DNA from: Ampullaceana balthica
Lineage: Eukaryota > Mollusca > Gastropoda > Lymnaeidae
Length of the DNA: 64,000 bases
Reading direction: 5' to 3'
NCBI GenBank assembly: GCA_944989445.1
Contig: CALYLW010000044.1
Coordinates: 2,213,501 to 2,277,500, forward strand
Shown one piece after another: positions 24,301-39,300 of the stretch. Below the pieces are notes generated by a model. The model worked only from the letters and a program-made list of their open reading frames with translations. It was not told where the DNA came from and did not search any database. The translations under genes were made by a program, and so were the position numbers. Position 1 is the first letter of the stretch. Each line of letters starts with the position of its first letter.

Positions 24301-27300
24301 CCTGTCACCGGCGGTTAGACTTACTGCGCTACACATTATCACCATAGAATATACGTGAAGATGTAACTTATCACCATAGACTACACGTGAAGATGTAACT
24401 TATCACCATACACAATATGTGAAGATGTAACTTATCACCATAGACTACATGTGAAGATGTAACTTATCACCATAGACAATATGTGAATATGTAACTTATC
24501 ACCATAGACTACATGTGAAGATGTAACTTATCACCATAGACAATATGTGAAGATGTAACTTATCACCATAGACTACATGTGAAGATGTAACTTATCACCA
24601 TAGACAATATGTGAAGATGTAACTTATCACCATGGACAATATGTGAAGATGTAACTTATCACCATGGACAATATGTGAAGATGTATCTTATCACCATAGA
24701 CAATATGTGAAGATGTAACTTATCACCATAGACTACATGTGAAGATGTAACTTTTCACCATAGACTACACGTGAAGATGTAACTTATCACCATAGACTAC
24801 ATGTGAAGATGTAACTTATCACCATAGACAATATGTGAAGATGTATCTTATCACCATAGACAATATGTGAAGATGTAACTTATCACCATAGACTACATGT
24901 GAAGATGTAACTTATCACCATAGACAATATGTGAAGATGTAACTAATCACCATAGACTACATGTGAAGATGTAACTTATCACCATAGACAATATGGGAAG
25001 ATGTATCTTATCACCATAGACAATAAGTGAAGATGTAACTTATCACCATAGACTACATGTGAAGATGTAACTTATCAGCATAGACAATATGTGAAGATGT
25101 AACTAATCACCATAGACTACATGTGAAGATGTAACTTATCACCATAGACAATATGGGAAGATGTATCTTATCACCATAGACAATATGTGAAGATGTAACT
25201 TATCACCATAGACAATATGTGAAGATGTAATTTTTTACCATAGACTACATGTGAAGATGTATCTTATCACCATAGACAATATGTGAAGATGTAACTTATC
25301 ACCATGGACAATATGTGAAGATGTAACCTATCATAATAAACTTCAGTGAAGATTATCGAATCACCACAAACAATATGTGAAGATTAACTTATCGCGATAG
25401 ACATTATATGAATAGACATCGTATCACTGTAGACTGCTAGTTATATGTATTACATTACCAATGGTATAAATTTATTTGACTTGCGAGTTATTACGCCTCC
25501 TCATTCTTTTGACGATTCACTTATGTGTATATGTTTATGTCCACAGGTGTGTGTGATCAGTAATTAGCTCGATGCATTGAATACATATGTACAATACAAA
25601 GAACAATACAGAGAACAACACAAAGTTTTAAAATAAATAAATAAAAAATGGAAATGATAAGGTTGAAGTGAAAACGTATACAAGGGAATGTTCTTTCTCT
25701 CTCTTTCTTTTATTTTTATATTTTAAAAGAGAAGTTACTATTATTAAGTTAAATGTAGGGGGAAAATTATTATAATGCTCTAACTCTAAAAGTTCCTTTC
25801 TGCATTTGATCAAACATTATTTATTGATATTAATATTAATTGAGACTAACTCGACAGATTTTATTTTAAGAACTGTGAAAAGTGCACGGCCATTGTTACT
25901 CGACTTTTCAAGAAGTTCTCCAACAGGCGGGTAGATAATGGACGCGGTCAGAAAGGCAAAAGATTTATTTGGTGTGGCTTTACATAGAGATAGCATTCTC
26001 GCTCTTTGTGTGTGTATGTCTAACCTTAGGTGTGTTGCTTTACATAGAGATGTTTCTCTCGTACTCCGTGTGTGTATGTCTGAGTGTAGTTGTGTTGCTT
26101 TGTTTACATATAGATTTTTCTCTCATGCTCCGTGTGTGTATGTCTGAGTGTAGTTGTGTTGCTTTGTTTACATATAGATTTTTCTCTCATGCTCCGTGTG
26201 TGTATGTCTGAGTGTAGTTGTGTTGCTTTGTTTACATATAGATTTTTCTCTCATGCTCCGTGTGTGTATGTCTGAGTGTAGTTGTGTTGCTTTGTTTACA
26301 TATATATTTTTCTCTCATGCTCCGTGTGTGTATGTCTGAGTGTAGTTGAGTTGCTTTGTTTACATATAGATTTTTCTCTCATGCTCCGTGTGTGTATGTC
26401 TGAGTGTAGTTGTGTTGCTTTGTTTACATATAGATTTTTCTCTCATGCTCCGTGTGTGTATGTCTGAGTGTAGTTGTGTTGCTTTGTTTACATATAGATT
26501 TTTCTCTCATGCTCCGTGTGTGTATGTCTGAGTGTAGTTGTGTTGCTTTGTTTACATATAGATTTTTCTCTCATGCTCCGTGTGTGTATGTCTAACCTTA
26601 GGTGTGTTGCTTTACATATAGATTTTTCTCTCATGCTCCTTGTGTGTATGTTTGAGTGTAGTTGAGTTGCTTTGTTTACGTATAGATTTTTCTCTCATAC
26701 TCCGCGTGTGTATGTCTGGGTGTAGTTGTGTTGCTTTACATAGAGATAGGATTCTCGCTCTTCTTGTGTGTACGTCTGCCTGTAGTTGTGTTGGGTTTAA
26801 CATGCTGGTCATGTTGAGTGTACTTAACTAATTGTCTTCACTTATTTATTCTGTGTGTAGCAAGTTGTGTTTGATAGTCAAAGGCGTTTGAGAGGAGCTT
26901 ATTTTATGCCGGTTGATTGCGTTTTTAAATCGAAATTCTATTTCATTTTTTTACATGCAAATAAAGCATTTTTAAATAAAACTATTTGGAATCTAAGCAT
27001 GTTGACTGGCGGTTGAATAATGAAATTTGCGTATCTAATTCTGTGAACTGTTTGATGCGATTCTCTCTAGCATAAAAACCAGAGAAAGACACGCCAAGCT
27101 CCGGTGTTCCTATATCTTTGGACAGTCTCACAATAATGAATACGGAATCTTTAAAACCACTAATAAAAGTTACTGTCTTTAAAAATTGATTTCTCGGGTC
27201 AGAGTACTTTTATTATATTTAATTTATTAATTTTTTTTATTTGTTTTCTTGTATTTTATTGTTCCCAAAGCCTCTCTGCGCCGCCTCGTCTGTTCTACTC

Positions 27301-30300
27301 TTCCTAATTTTATTGCAAATAAATTTCTTAAGTTCCTTTGATACCAACTTTTCTTCTATCGCTACCAGGAGTAAAACTATTTCACCGAAACTGATTGCCC
27401 GCAATATTTAGCACCTTGCTCACACTCACCCCTCACCTCTCTCTCACACAACACCATGATTCAATAGTACGGTTTGTTTGTTGTTCCAATTTTATATTGG
27501 GGTGTAGAGGGATGAGAGCGGAGGTAATTTTAGATTTGACTATGGGCATCATTATCCATGGGAGCTGGGTGGCCACATCCCGGGGAGCTGGGTGGCCACA
27601 TTATCCATGGGAGCTGGGTTGCCACATTATCCCGGGGAGCTGGGTGGCCACATTATCAATGGGAGCTGGGTGGCCACATTATCCATGGGAGCTGGGTGGC
27701 CACATTATCCCGGGGAGCTGGGTGGCCACATTATCCATGGGAGCTGGGTGGCCACATTATCCATGGGAGCTGGGTGGCCACATTATCCCGGGGAGCTGGG
27801 TGGCCACATTATCCATGGGAGCTGGGTGGCCACATTATCCCGGGGAGCTGGGTGGCCACATTATCCATGGGAGCTGGGTGGCCACATTATCCTGGGGAGC
27901 TGGGTGGCCACATTATCCATGGGAGCTTGGTGGCCACATTATCCATGGGAGCTGGGTGGCCACATTATCCCGGGGAGCTGGGTGGCCACAACGTAGGTTG
28001 CATGTACGAACGTGTAAATAGCTGAAGTTACTAAATAGGTTGCAGATATGAACATGTCAATAGATGAAGTTACTAGGTAGGTTGCAGATATGAACATGAC
28101 AATAGCTGAAGTTACTAGGTAGGTTGCAGATATGAACATGACAATAGCTGAAGTTACTAAGTAGGTTGCAGATATGAACATGACAATAGCTGAAGTTACT
28201 AAATAGGTTGCAGATATGAACATGTCAATAGCTGAAGTTACTAGGTAGGTTGCAGATATGAACATGACAATAGCTGAAGTTACTAGGTAGGTTGCAGATA
28301 TGAACACGACAATAGCTGAAGTTACCAAGTAGGTTGCAGATATGAACATGCAATAGCTGATACTATAGTGCAGATGAACTGTCAATAGCTGAAGTTACTA
28401 GGTAGGTTGCAGATATGAACGTGTCAATAGCTGAAGTTACTAGGTAGGTTGCAGATATGAACATGACAATAGCTGAAGTTACTAGGTAGGTTGCAGATAT
28501 GAACATGACAATAGCTGAAGTTACTAGGTAGGTTGCAGATATGAACATGACAATAGCTGAAGTTACTAAGTAGGTTGCAGATATGAACATGTCAATAGCT
28601 GAAGTTACTAGGTAGGTTGCAGATATGAACATGTCAATAGCTGAAGTTACTAGGTAGGTTGCAGATATGAACATGACAATAGCTGAAGTTACTAGGTAGG
28701 TTGCAGATATGAACATGACAATAGCTGAAGTTACTAGGTAGGTTGCAGATATGAACATGACAATAGCTGAAGTTACTAGGTAGGTTGCAGATATGAACAT
28801 GACAATAGCTGAAGTTACTAGGTAGGTTGCAGATATGAACATGACAATAGCTGAAGTTACTAGGTAGGTTGCAGATATGAACATGACAATAGCTGAAGTT
28901 ATTAGGTAGGTTGCAGATATGAACATGACAATAGCTGAAGTTACTAGGTAGGTTGCAGATATGAACATGACAATAGCTGAAGTTACTAGGTAGGTTGCAG
29001 ATATGAACATGACAATAGCTGAAGTTACTAGGTAGGTTGCAGATATGAACATGCAATAGCTGAAGTTACTAGGTAGGTTGCAGATATGAATCTGAATATA
29101 AGTTACTAGGCAGGTTGCAGATATGAATCTGAATATAAGTTACTAGGCAGGTTGCAGATATGAATCTGAATATAAGTTACTAGGCAGGTTGCAGATATGA
29201 ATCTGAATATAAGTTACTAGGCAGGTTGCAGATATGAATCTGAATATAAGTTACTAGGCAGGTTGCAGATATGAATCTGAATATAAGTTACTAGGCAGGT
29301 TGCAGATATGAATCTGAATATAAGTTACTAGGTAGGTTGCTGATATGAATATGAATATAAGTTACTAGGTAGGTTGCTGATATGAATCTTAATATAAGTT
29401 ACTAGGTAGGTTGCTGATATGAATCTGAATATAAGTTACTAGGTAGGTTGCTGATATGAATCTGAATATAAGTTACTAGTTAGGTTGCTGATATGAACGT
29501 GTCAATACCTGAAGTTACTAGGTAGGTTGCATGTTTGAAATGTGGCTGACATTCCACTGTGACTTTATCTTTTAAAGTTATTTGGCTTCTCACACTACAA
29601 GAGTGACATTAACAAGGGGAAGGAAACTATTGGTGACGTTTTAACTTCCGTTTAGAAGATTAGAAGATGGAGTGGTTGAAATGAACACACTAAAGAAGAA
29701 AATGTAAACGTTTCATAATATAAATTTAAAAAAAAACTAAAGAAAGAATTTTCAAGGGACCGAAAAAAATGAAACTTAAAGCGAATACAAACTAACAAAA
29801 AAAAATCGTTTAGTTAACAATTACATTCATTTGTAAATAGTTATAATAATTACTTTTTAATTATACAAAAATAAATTTTAAACTTAAATTTGGGACATTT
29901 TTTTTTCGGCAAACGATATATATTTAAATAGGCTATTATACAGCTATTAATAGGCTATTATACAGCTATTAATAGGCTATTATACAGCTATTAATAGGCT
30001 ATTATACGGCTATTAATAGGCTATTATAATGCTATTAATAGGCTATTATACAGCTATTAATAGGCTATTATACAGCTATTAATAGTTTTACTTAGAAGCC
30101 TTGGATGATTACTTACATTTTTAACTTATATTAACATAATTTGCTTTCCTCGCACATCAAAAAGACATTTAAATAAATAAGTACATAGATTTATTGAGGG
30201 TTGCGGCGCATATAAAATACTCTTAAAATGGGAATATCGACATGGTGGTGAGCTTTAAATCATATATACGCATACTCTCGCCTAGGTAGGTAAATGGCAC

Positions 30301-33300
30301 ATTGGGTTGGTGAATTTCATATCCGCTGTCATATCTTTTGTTGTGATCATTGTCCTGGCCACTGTGAGACACGGGTGGATGAAGATATTACAAACCTATG
30401 AAATTAGGCAGCCGATATCACTTCTTTTGATAAACCTATGAAATTAGGCAGCCGATATCACTTCTTTTGATAAACCTATGAAATTAGGCAGCCGATATCA
30501 CTTCTTTTGATAAACCTATGCAAGTAGGCAGCTGATATCACTTCTCTTCACAAACCTATGAAATTAGGCAGCCGATATCACTTCTTTTGATAAACCTATG
30601 AAATTAGGCAGCCGATATCACTTCTTTTGATAAACCTATGAAATTAGGCAGCCGATATCACTTCTTTTGATAAACCTATGAAATTAGGCAGCCGATATCA
30701 CTTCTTTTGATAAACCTATGAAATTAGGCAGCCGATATCACTTCTTTTGATAAACCTATGCAAGTAGGCAGCTGATATCACTTCTCTTCACAAACCTATG
30801 AAATTAGGCAGCCGATATCACTTCTTTTGATAAACCTATGCAAGTAGGCAGCCGATATCACTTCTCTTCACAAACCTATTAATTAGGAGCCAATATCCGT
30901 TCTCTTGACAAACCTATGCAAGCAGGCAGCCGATAGGGACATTGCTCATGTTTACGATTCTCTTTAATGTACGTATTGTTGAACGTATTTATGTACATAT
31001 TAATATACGTATTAATGTACGTATTGTTGAACGTATTAATGTACATATTAATATACGTATTAATGTACGTATTGTTTAACGTATTTATGTACATATTAAT
31101 ATACGTATTAATGTAAGTATTGTTGAACGTGTCAATGTACATATTAATATACGGAATAACTTACGGATTAATGTACGTATTATTGAACATATTAATGTAC
31201 ATATTAATTTACGTATTAATTTAAGTATTAAATCACAGAAAGATTTGTATGTGTATGTGTGTCTGCGTGCGCATGTGTGTACGTGTGTTTGTTTATATTG
31301 CAACAGCCAAACAGGTTATTTTGCTTTGTCTTGTTCTCCATCCATTGGTTGTTTTTTCAATAAGACAACAGTCAACACTGTCTTATTGTAATGATCAACT
31401 CCTCCCCTTTTTGTGTTGTCCCATCCCATAGACAGGTATAAACATGTCTGTAATGATCAACTCCTCCCCTTTTTTGTGTTGTCCCATCCCATAGACAGGT
31501 ATAAACATGTCTGTAATGATCAACTCCTCCCCTTTTTTTGTGTTGTCCCATCCCATAGACAGGTATAAACATGTCTGTAATGATCAACTCCTCCCCTTTT
31601 TGTGTTGTCCCATCCCATAGACAGGTATAAACATGTCTGTAATGATCAACTCCTCCCCTTTTTGTGTTGTCCCATCCCATAGACAGGTATAAACATGTCT
31701 GTAATGATCAACTCCTCCCCTTTTTGTGTTGTCCCATCCCATAGACAGGTATAAACATGTCTGTAATGATCAACTCCTCCCCTTTTTGTGTTGTCCCATC
31801 CCATATACAGGTATAAACATGTCTGTAATGATCAACTCCTCCCCTTTTTGTGTTGTCCCATCCCATATACAGGTATAAACATGTCTGTAATGATCAACTC
31901 CTCCCCTTTTTGTGTTGTCCCATTCCCATATACAGGTATAAACATGTCTGTAATGATCAACTCCTCCCCTTTTTGTGTTGTCCCATTCCCATATACAGGT
32001 ATAAACATGTCTGTAATGATCAACTCCTCCCCTTTTTGTGTTGTCCCATTCCATATACAGGTATAAACATGTCTGTAATGATCAACTCCTCCCCTTTTTG
32101 TGTTGTCCCATTCCCATATACAGGTATAAACATGTCTGTAATGATCAACTCCTCCCCTTTTTGTGTTGTCCCATCCCATAGACAGGTATAAACATGTCTG
32201 TAATGATCAACTCCTCCCGTTTTTGTGTTGTCCCATCCCATAGACAGGTATAAACATGTCTGTAATGATCAACTCCTCCCGTTTTTGTGTTGTCCCATCC
32301 CATAGACAGGTATAAACATGTCTGTAATGATCAACTCCTCCCCTTTTTGTGTTGTCCCATCCCATAGACAGGTATAAACATGTCTGTAATGATCAACTCC
32401 TCCCCTTTTTGTGTTGTCCCATCCCATAGACAGGTATAAACATGTCTGTAATGATCAACTCCTCCCCTTTTTGTGTTGTCCCATCCCATAGACAGGTATA
32501 AACATGTCTGTAATGATCAACTCCTCCCCTTTTTGTGTTGTCCCATCCCATAGACAGGTATAAACATGTCTGTAATGATCAACTCCTCCCCTTTTTGTGT
32601 TGTCCCATCCCATAGACAGGTATAAACATGTCTGTAATGATCAACTCCTCCCCTTTTTTGTGTTGTCCCATCCCATAGACAGGTATAAACATGTCTGTAA
32701 TGATCAACTCCTCCCCTTTTTGTGTTGTCCCATCCCATAGACAGGTATAAACATGTCTGTAATGATCAACTCCTCCCCTTTTTGTGTTGTCCCATCCCAT
32801 AGACAGGTATAAACATGTCTGTAATGATCAACTCCTCCCCTTTTTGTGTTGTCCCATCCCATATACAGGTATAAACATGTCTGTAATGCGACAATGCAAG
32901 TTCCCCAACAGTCTAAACCAGGGGTGGCCAGACTTGTAGCATCTGAGAGCCATTTTGATAATTTTAAAAATTGTTGAGAGCCGAATTGAAGCAATTACTT
33001 ACACATTGCTTTAGTGATATTTTAAAAAAAAACAAGTATTGTTTATTCGAATTTAATAATTAAAACAGTTTGTTTGTTTTTACCCAACCGTATGTTGAAG
33101 TAATTTCATTTCCAAAATTAACAAATATTTAAAAATGTAAAATGCATTTAAACTCATAATTATAGTGCACATTAAGTGTTATGATTCTTCTGAGTAGCCT
33201 TTGAACTATCAACTTTCTTTAAATCTGGTTGGTATAAAGCAGTTATAATTCAACAAGATTCTGCCAGATTCTTGTTACTAGTAACGTCTCGATTCTTTGA

Positions 33301-36300
33301 GTTTTTTTTGAACATCATGAATTTTTTATAGTGTGGCATCAAATTGCTAGCTTTGTAATTTTCTAGTAGCATTTCGCAAAAGAATGAAACTTGGCTTATC
33401 GTCTTTATCGATAAATGGAAAGGCTGTTCCCATTCTTGCAGAATTCTTTATATTTTCGTTTCCTGCAAAATGTTGTCATATTTCATGTAAAATTTTAATT
33501 ATAAATTTCTAATTTTAGTAAGACCAAATGCGAAAATTGACAAAAATAGGAACCAGAAATTTAATAGTTTACATCACTATTCAACAAGAAACCAATATCT
33601 TCCTTCAACGTTAAAAATTTAAATCAAGCCCAATATTTTTCAATGCCCTGTTTCTGTCTATTAAAAAACAAACTTTCATTAAAATATTATACATTTCAAA
33701 GTTCAAAATTCATAAATTGTTCGGGAGCCGCAATGTGAACGCAGAAAGCCGCATGCGGCTCGCGACCCGCAGTTTGGCCACCGTTGCTCTAAATTAATCA
33801 AATGTCCACATACAACACAAACCATAGCATGGCTTTGTCCAGCCAGCAACTATGCCAGGGGCCTCAGCCTCACATTCCCTCCAGAAGTTTGGACTCTACC
33901 TCTGGTACAGACACGCCGTCTTAAGGTCTGGTCAAAGCGACATCCTCAGGTCCGTCAATTAACCTAAGAGCCGCCGCCATCCCAGCTCCCTCACCCTCCA
34001 CGCCGTACTGGGAAACGTGTCCAGTCCGCCCGAGGTGTCCGACGTATTTATTATGATATCGATCTCCAACCGAGAGGGTCTGGCCACAGGAGATAATGCG
34101 ATTGAGTACAAGCAAGTCAATAAATAAAGGGGGAGAAGTCTTTATTAATTTGCTCTCTCATAATCCGATATTTCTTCTCTGCAGTGATCGCGAGGTCAGA
34201 GTCGTCCGGAAAAAGCCAGCAGTAAATTCGGACAAACTAGAAGTTCTCTATCAGTGCCTCACAAAATGTTGTGTACATGTATGTGTAATACAAAACAGTT
34301 TTCTGTTTATTTCATGATTTCAGTCTATTCCCCATTATTTTGCCATAAACTCGCAACTAATCCTCCATAAATCACACGAAGCTTCAGAATTCAGGTACTG
34401 TTTGGAGAGAGGATAGGATGTACTCGTACGTCATAATGGGAGTCTAAATGTGTTTCCTTATAAGTTGAGACCATGAGTTCGTCCTGTATACAACAAGTAT
34501 AACATATAAGAATACAGAAAGTAAGATTTTCAAGAGAAAACAAGTGGACGTCCCACAAGGCAATAGTGGTTGGAGGGAGGGGAATAGAGAGGATAGGAAA
34601 GGGGATGGGGAGAGAGGGGAATAGAGAGGCTAGGAAAGGGAGATGGGGAGAGAGGAGAATAGAGAGGCTAGGAAATGGAGATGGGGAGAGAGGGGAATAG
34701 AGAGGCTAGGAAAGGGAGATCGGGAGAGAGGGGAATAGAGAGGCTAGAAAAGGGAGATGGGAAGAAAGGGGAATATACAGGTTAGGAAAGGGAGATGTGG
34801 AGAGAGGGGAATAGAGAGGTTAGGAAAGGGAGATGGGGAGAGAGGGGAATAGAGAGGTTAGGAAAGGGAGATGTGGAGAGAGGGGAATAGAGAGGTTAGG
34901 AAAGGGAGATGGGGAGAGAGGGTAATAGAGAGGCTAGGAAAGGGAAGATTGGGAGAGAGGGGAATAGAGAGGTTAGGAAAGGGAGATGGGGAGAGAGGGG
35001 AATAGAGAGGTTAGGAAAGGGAGATGGGGAGAGAGGGGAATAGAGAGGTTAGGAAAGGGAGATGGGGAGAGAGGGGAATAGAGAGGCTAGGAAAGGGAGA
35101 TGGGGAGAGAGGGTAATAGAGAGGTTAGGAAAGGGAGATGGGGAGAGAGGGGAATAGAGAGGCTAGGAAAGTGAGATGGGGAGAGAGGGGAATAGAGAGG
35201 CTAGGAAAGGGAGATGGGGAGAGAGGGGAATAGAGAGGCTAGGAAAGGGAGATGGGGAGAGTAAACTTTATACCAAGTTATTTCTTAATTTCATTAAGAC
35301 CAATTGATTTGTTTACGACGCCATGCAGGGGAAGTAACGTGCTTGGATTAACCAAATAGCATCTTATGCTAATGAGCTCACTGGCGTTGGCAGTTAAAAA
35401 ATAGGGTGTGGGGAATCCAATACAAATCGAAGGGGTCTCATATTGGATAATTGTGTTGGTGAGGTTGGGTTTGTTATATAGGGCAGCTCTGGTGCAGATT
35501 TGTTGGTCAGGGTGGTGGTGTTATATAGGGCAGTTCTGGTGCAGATTTGTTGGTGAGGGTGGGGGGGGGTATTGCAATAACAGTCCCTGGTACATACAAT
35601 CAATGATAGGGTTGTGAATAGAGACAGAAGTGTTTTGCTCAGCAATAGCACGGCTAGGAATGACAAAAATTACTGAACAATAACAACCAACAAATTTCTC
35701 AAACGTGTTAAAATCTAAATGCACGAGTATTTTTAATTGTATAACGGGAATCGGAATTGAGGGGCACCACGCAATTTATTTTATAATTTAGACAGCGATT
35801 TTGTAATTATGAAATGGCTGCAAATTCAAAATACATAAATATATTAATGATTTTTTTGTAAGATATTGTAGTAATGATTAACTTGTGACAGATATTATTT
35901 TCTTTCCTGCTACTCCGAGTTTACTATTCCGAGTAAGAATTAAAATGAAAATGTCAATAATTTATGTGCAATTATAAAGTTTTAGCTCCGAACTTGCAGG
36001 TCAGGAAACAGATCCAAATGTACATACACAATATGCGGAGACTCCAGCAAAGAACAGTCGCGATATAACAGCTGCTTCGAGAGATTTTGGTGGCCTGAAG
36101 TGTGCAAGGTTACAACTGGAAAGTGAGTGTAGTGTCAGCATGGAGCGATTCTGTTGGAGGTGGTCACTCTGACATCGCCTGAACTTTGAACCTGAGATGA
36201 CCCACGGGTAGTTTTACCAATTTATTTTTTCACTTCAATAGCAGAGTTAGTACTAGGTCGGGACGGGGTGTCCGGAATCATACGTCACCCTTTTCCCCCT

Positions 36301-39300
36301 CCCCAAAATGCACAATGGTCGAAGGTGGAGGCCATGCCCGGGTGGCAATATTTCATGACTAGCCTTTCAAAATAAAACTTTTGGAATGTGTTTTCATGAG
36401 TTCTCTGCTCTGCAAAACTAAGAAACAAAATTTTAAGCGGCCACGAGTAGTTAAGTAGTATGATAATTGGAGATAAAAACAATATAAGGAAATTCTAATC
36501 ATTGAGAGAGATTTGAGAAAAGCGAAAAGATTAGCGTTTTAATATTTTGTTGATTTCAATTACTTTGAAAGAGATACAGTATGTGTAGGAAACACAAATG
36601 GACACGTTTTGAAAAACACATTATTTCATGAACATACTCATCAATTTAGCTATGCAAACCGTTTGAGTGGTTCAGCTCAGCCCCAACCCGATCGCCCGAT
36701 GACCCAGCTGGGGGTCAGATCGTGGCTTAAAGACCATTTCCGAGAGAAATGGCTTCAGGGCTGGGCGTCTGGAAGCACGGCCAGAAAAGTATTCCAGTAC
36801 ATGCCGCGACCGAGCAAAAGCGACTCCTGGTGGGAAAATGGACGTAGCAATCAGACGCTCATAACTAGAATGAGAACTGAACATTGTCCCATACGAAGCT
36901 ACTTGTACAAGTTTAACACTAGAAGGGAACTGGCCCGTCGGCTGTGTGGCCACCCGGAGGAGACGGTGGCCCACGTACTCGAAGAGTGCCCCGAGCTGTG
37001 CGGGGATTTGGAAGAAGAAGTCACGGTACCTGCAGAGGAGTACCTCTATGGCGATGCCCGCTTCAAGAGGCTCGCATGCGATAAAATGAACCGGGTCCTA
37101 AGAGCCTAACGGCTCGACCCAAAAGAGAATGAACATTCTCGAGTGGTATACAAGACCAAATACCACCGCCATCTTTTAGTTGTCGACAACACGTCCGGTC
37201 TAATTATTAAACAAAGTGGCACTTCAATTTGACGGAAGGTCAAAAAAAATAATAAAGAAATAATGTAATCTTCAATCTTCAAAATAAGACAATGATTCAT
37301 TAGATATTTCAATTGTTATTTTCAGGCTATGACAAGTAGCGATGAATCATAGAGAATTTCCCCAAGCCAATACTTGTAGTTGCTGAGCTCCAAACTGAAT
37401 GACGCGCACTGACGGTATCGGTAAAATTTATCTATTCTTGAACTTAAAGCTTGCCAAGAAGAGCAGTTATTGCGTTATTTACAAAGAAAATGGAAAAACA
37501 CACAGACACACACAAGTCTAGAGCAAAAACTAGCACACGCAGTTTGTTTTTACAGCTAGAGGTGGGGAAAATAAAAGTAAAAATAACTAAGCTACATCAG
37601 CCCAGATTTAGACAGACCTTCCAGCCATGACAGCTACAAGTGTGTGTGGGAGGGTTGAGGGAGTGGGGGATGCACTAACAGCACCCAGGAGTGGGGGAAT
37701 GGGGGATGCACTAACAGCACCCAGGAGACCCAGCAGTTTTAAAAACAAGGCGCACGTTCAATATTGCGTTAGTGCATACCTTTTAAATTCTTTTTTTTTA
37801 TATTTTTTTTTATAAAGAATACTGAAAGCTTAATGTTAATTTAGAACCATTTCCGGGGCAATCTGAAACATGATGTCTGTCAGACGCTGGCTGGAAGGTA
37901 TGGAATACTGTGGCCGTGAATCATGCAGTCCTCACCATCATCGGAGGAGACGGGGATGTAGGCTGGTAGTGGCCCAAACCGCACTGAGGTGGGACAGAAA
38001 TGGCAGCCAGTCAACATAGAATGATAGGAAATGTACAATGGTGTATCACGTTAACACACATGGTTGATAGGTTGATAGGTACACTAGGCCCATGAATGAA
38101 TAGACATTTATCAACATAGCTCGAAAGGGGGGAAAAGCCCACACTAAATAACGAAAGCCCTAATGGAAAATACTGAAGAAAACAGCCCATTGAAAACTGG
38201 CTGACAGCTGGTCTAAATACTAACATCAAAATATAATTACATGGTGGCTTTTACTATCTGGTTTACGGTTCAGGAAATGGCTACACAGGTGGGTGGGTAG
38301 GTGGATATATCAGGTAACTGATTATGTGGGTAGATGAGTAAGAGGGTAAAAGTGTGAGTATAGGACAGTATGAGTGTAAACATGTGGCTAGGACAGTATG
38401 AGGGTAAATGTGTGGTTAGGACAGTATGAGGGTAAACGTGTATGTCGCTTTGTAGTAGTCGTAGTATTGTAGTACAGTTATGAGGTCAAATAAACTCTTC
38501 TGGGCTATATCATGACCAACTCTGTATCCATCAGTGTGTCCAAATAACATCAAGTCCAAGTAGAACAACTTTGTAATTTGCAATCAGTTATGACTGTTTT
38601 ACCTTAAAGGTGTCACACATCTAATATGAGCAAATAACGAGCAAAGATTGGCCAATGTGGCAATGATCGTGGGATATTATTGGGTTTTGGCCGTACATCT
38701 AAACTACAAATTTAATGCCTGTTTTTTCATTAAGAGCACATAAAAATTCAAAAGCGTTTTAAGTCAGGAATGCTGCATAACCTTAACAGATAATGTTAAC
38801 ACTTGCACTCAGATTTGAGAATAAAACTAAAAATAGTTGTCTGGAAAAACAAATAACACTGCGATAAAAATTTATCAAAATACGTCACTGATAGCAAAAT
38901 CACTAATGATTCAAATATTTTCAGAGAAAAAGAAGTAGAGCTGTTGAGTTTGTATAATGGTAATTTACTAAATGTTCTTTGTAAAGTTGTTATTTGACAA
39001 GTGGACACATAATTTAATTCTAATGCTTTAGATACATTATTGAATACAATTGTACCATTTTTATAAATATATTACCCTAAATTTTGATTTTAAAGTAGAT
39101 TTGAGGCTTCATATTCTGCAGTTTTTAATTCTAAATGTCATATTTTTATAAAATTACCGCACGTTTAATAATCTTATCTTATCTTATCTTATCTATACAG
39201 ACGCTCCTTCTATGCAGAAGATAATTGCGGCCACAGACCATGACGGATGATCTGTTGGCAAGTGATGCAGCGTTCACAGGCCACGACTATGAGGGTTCCA

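Noticed and set aside
27939..29056. Hydrophobic repeat proteins of 140-229 residues on the minus strand
   Set aside because: They come from the 42-bp array, whose period is a multiple of 3. They lie in KCC intron 1 without splice signals in a suitable phase.
33921..34115. A possible alternative KCC exon on the minus strand
   Set aside because: The acceptor and donor look fair, but the phases (0 in, 1 out) do not fit between exons 1 and 2, and the other phases hold a stop.
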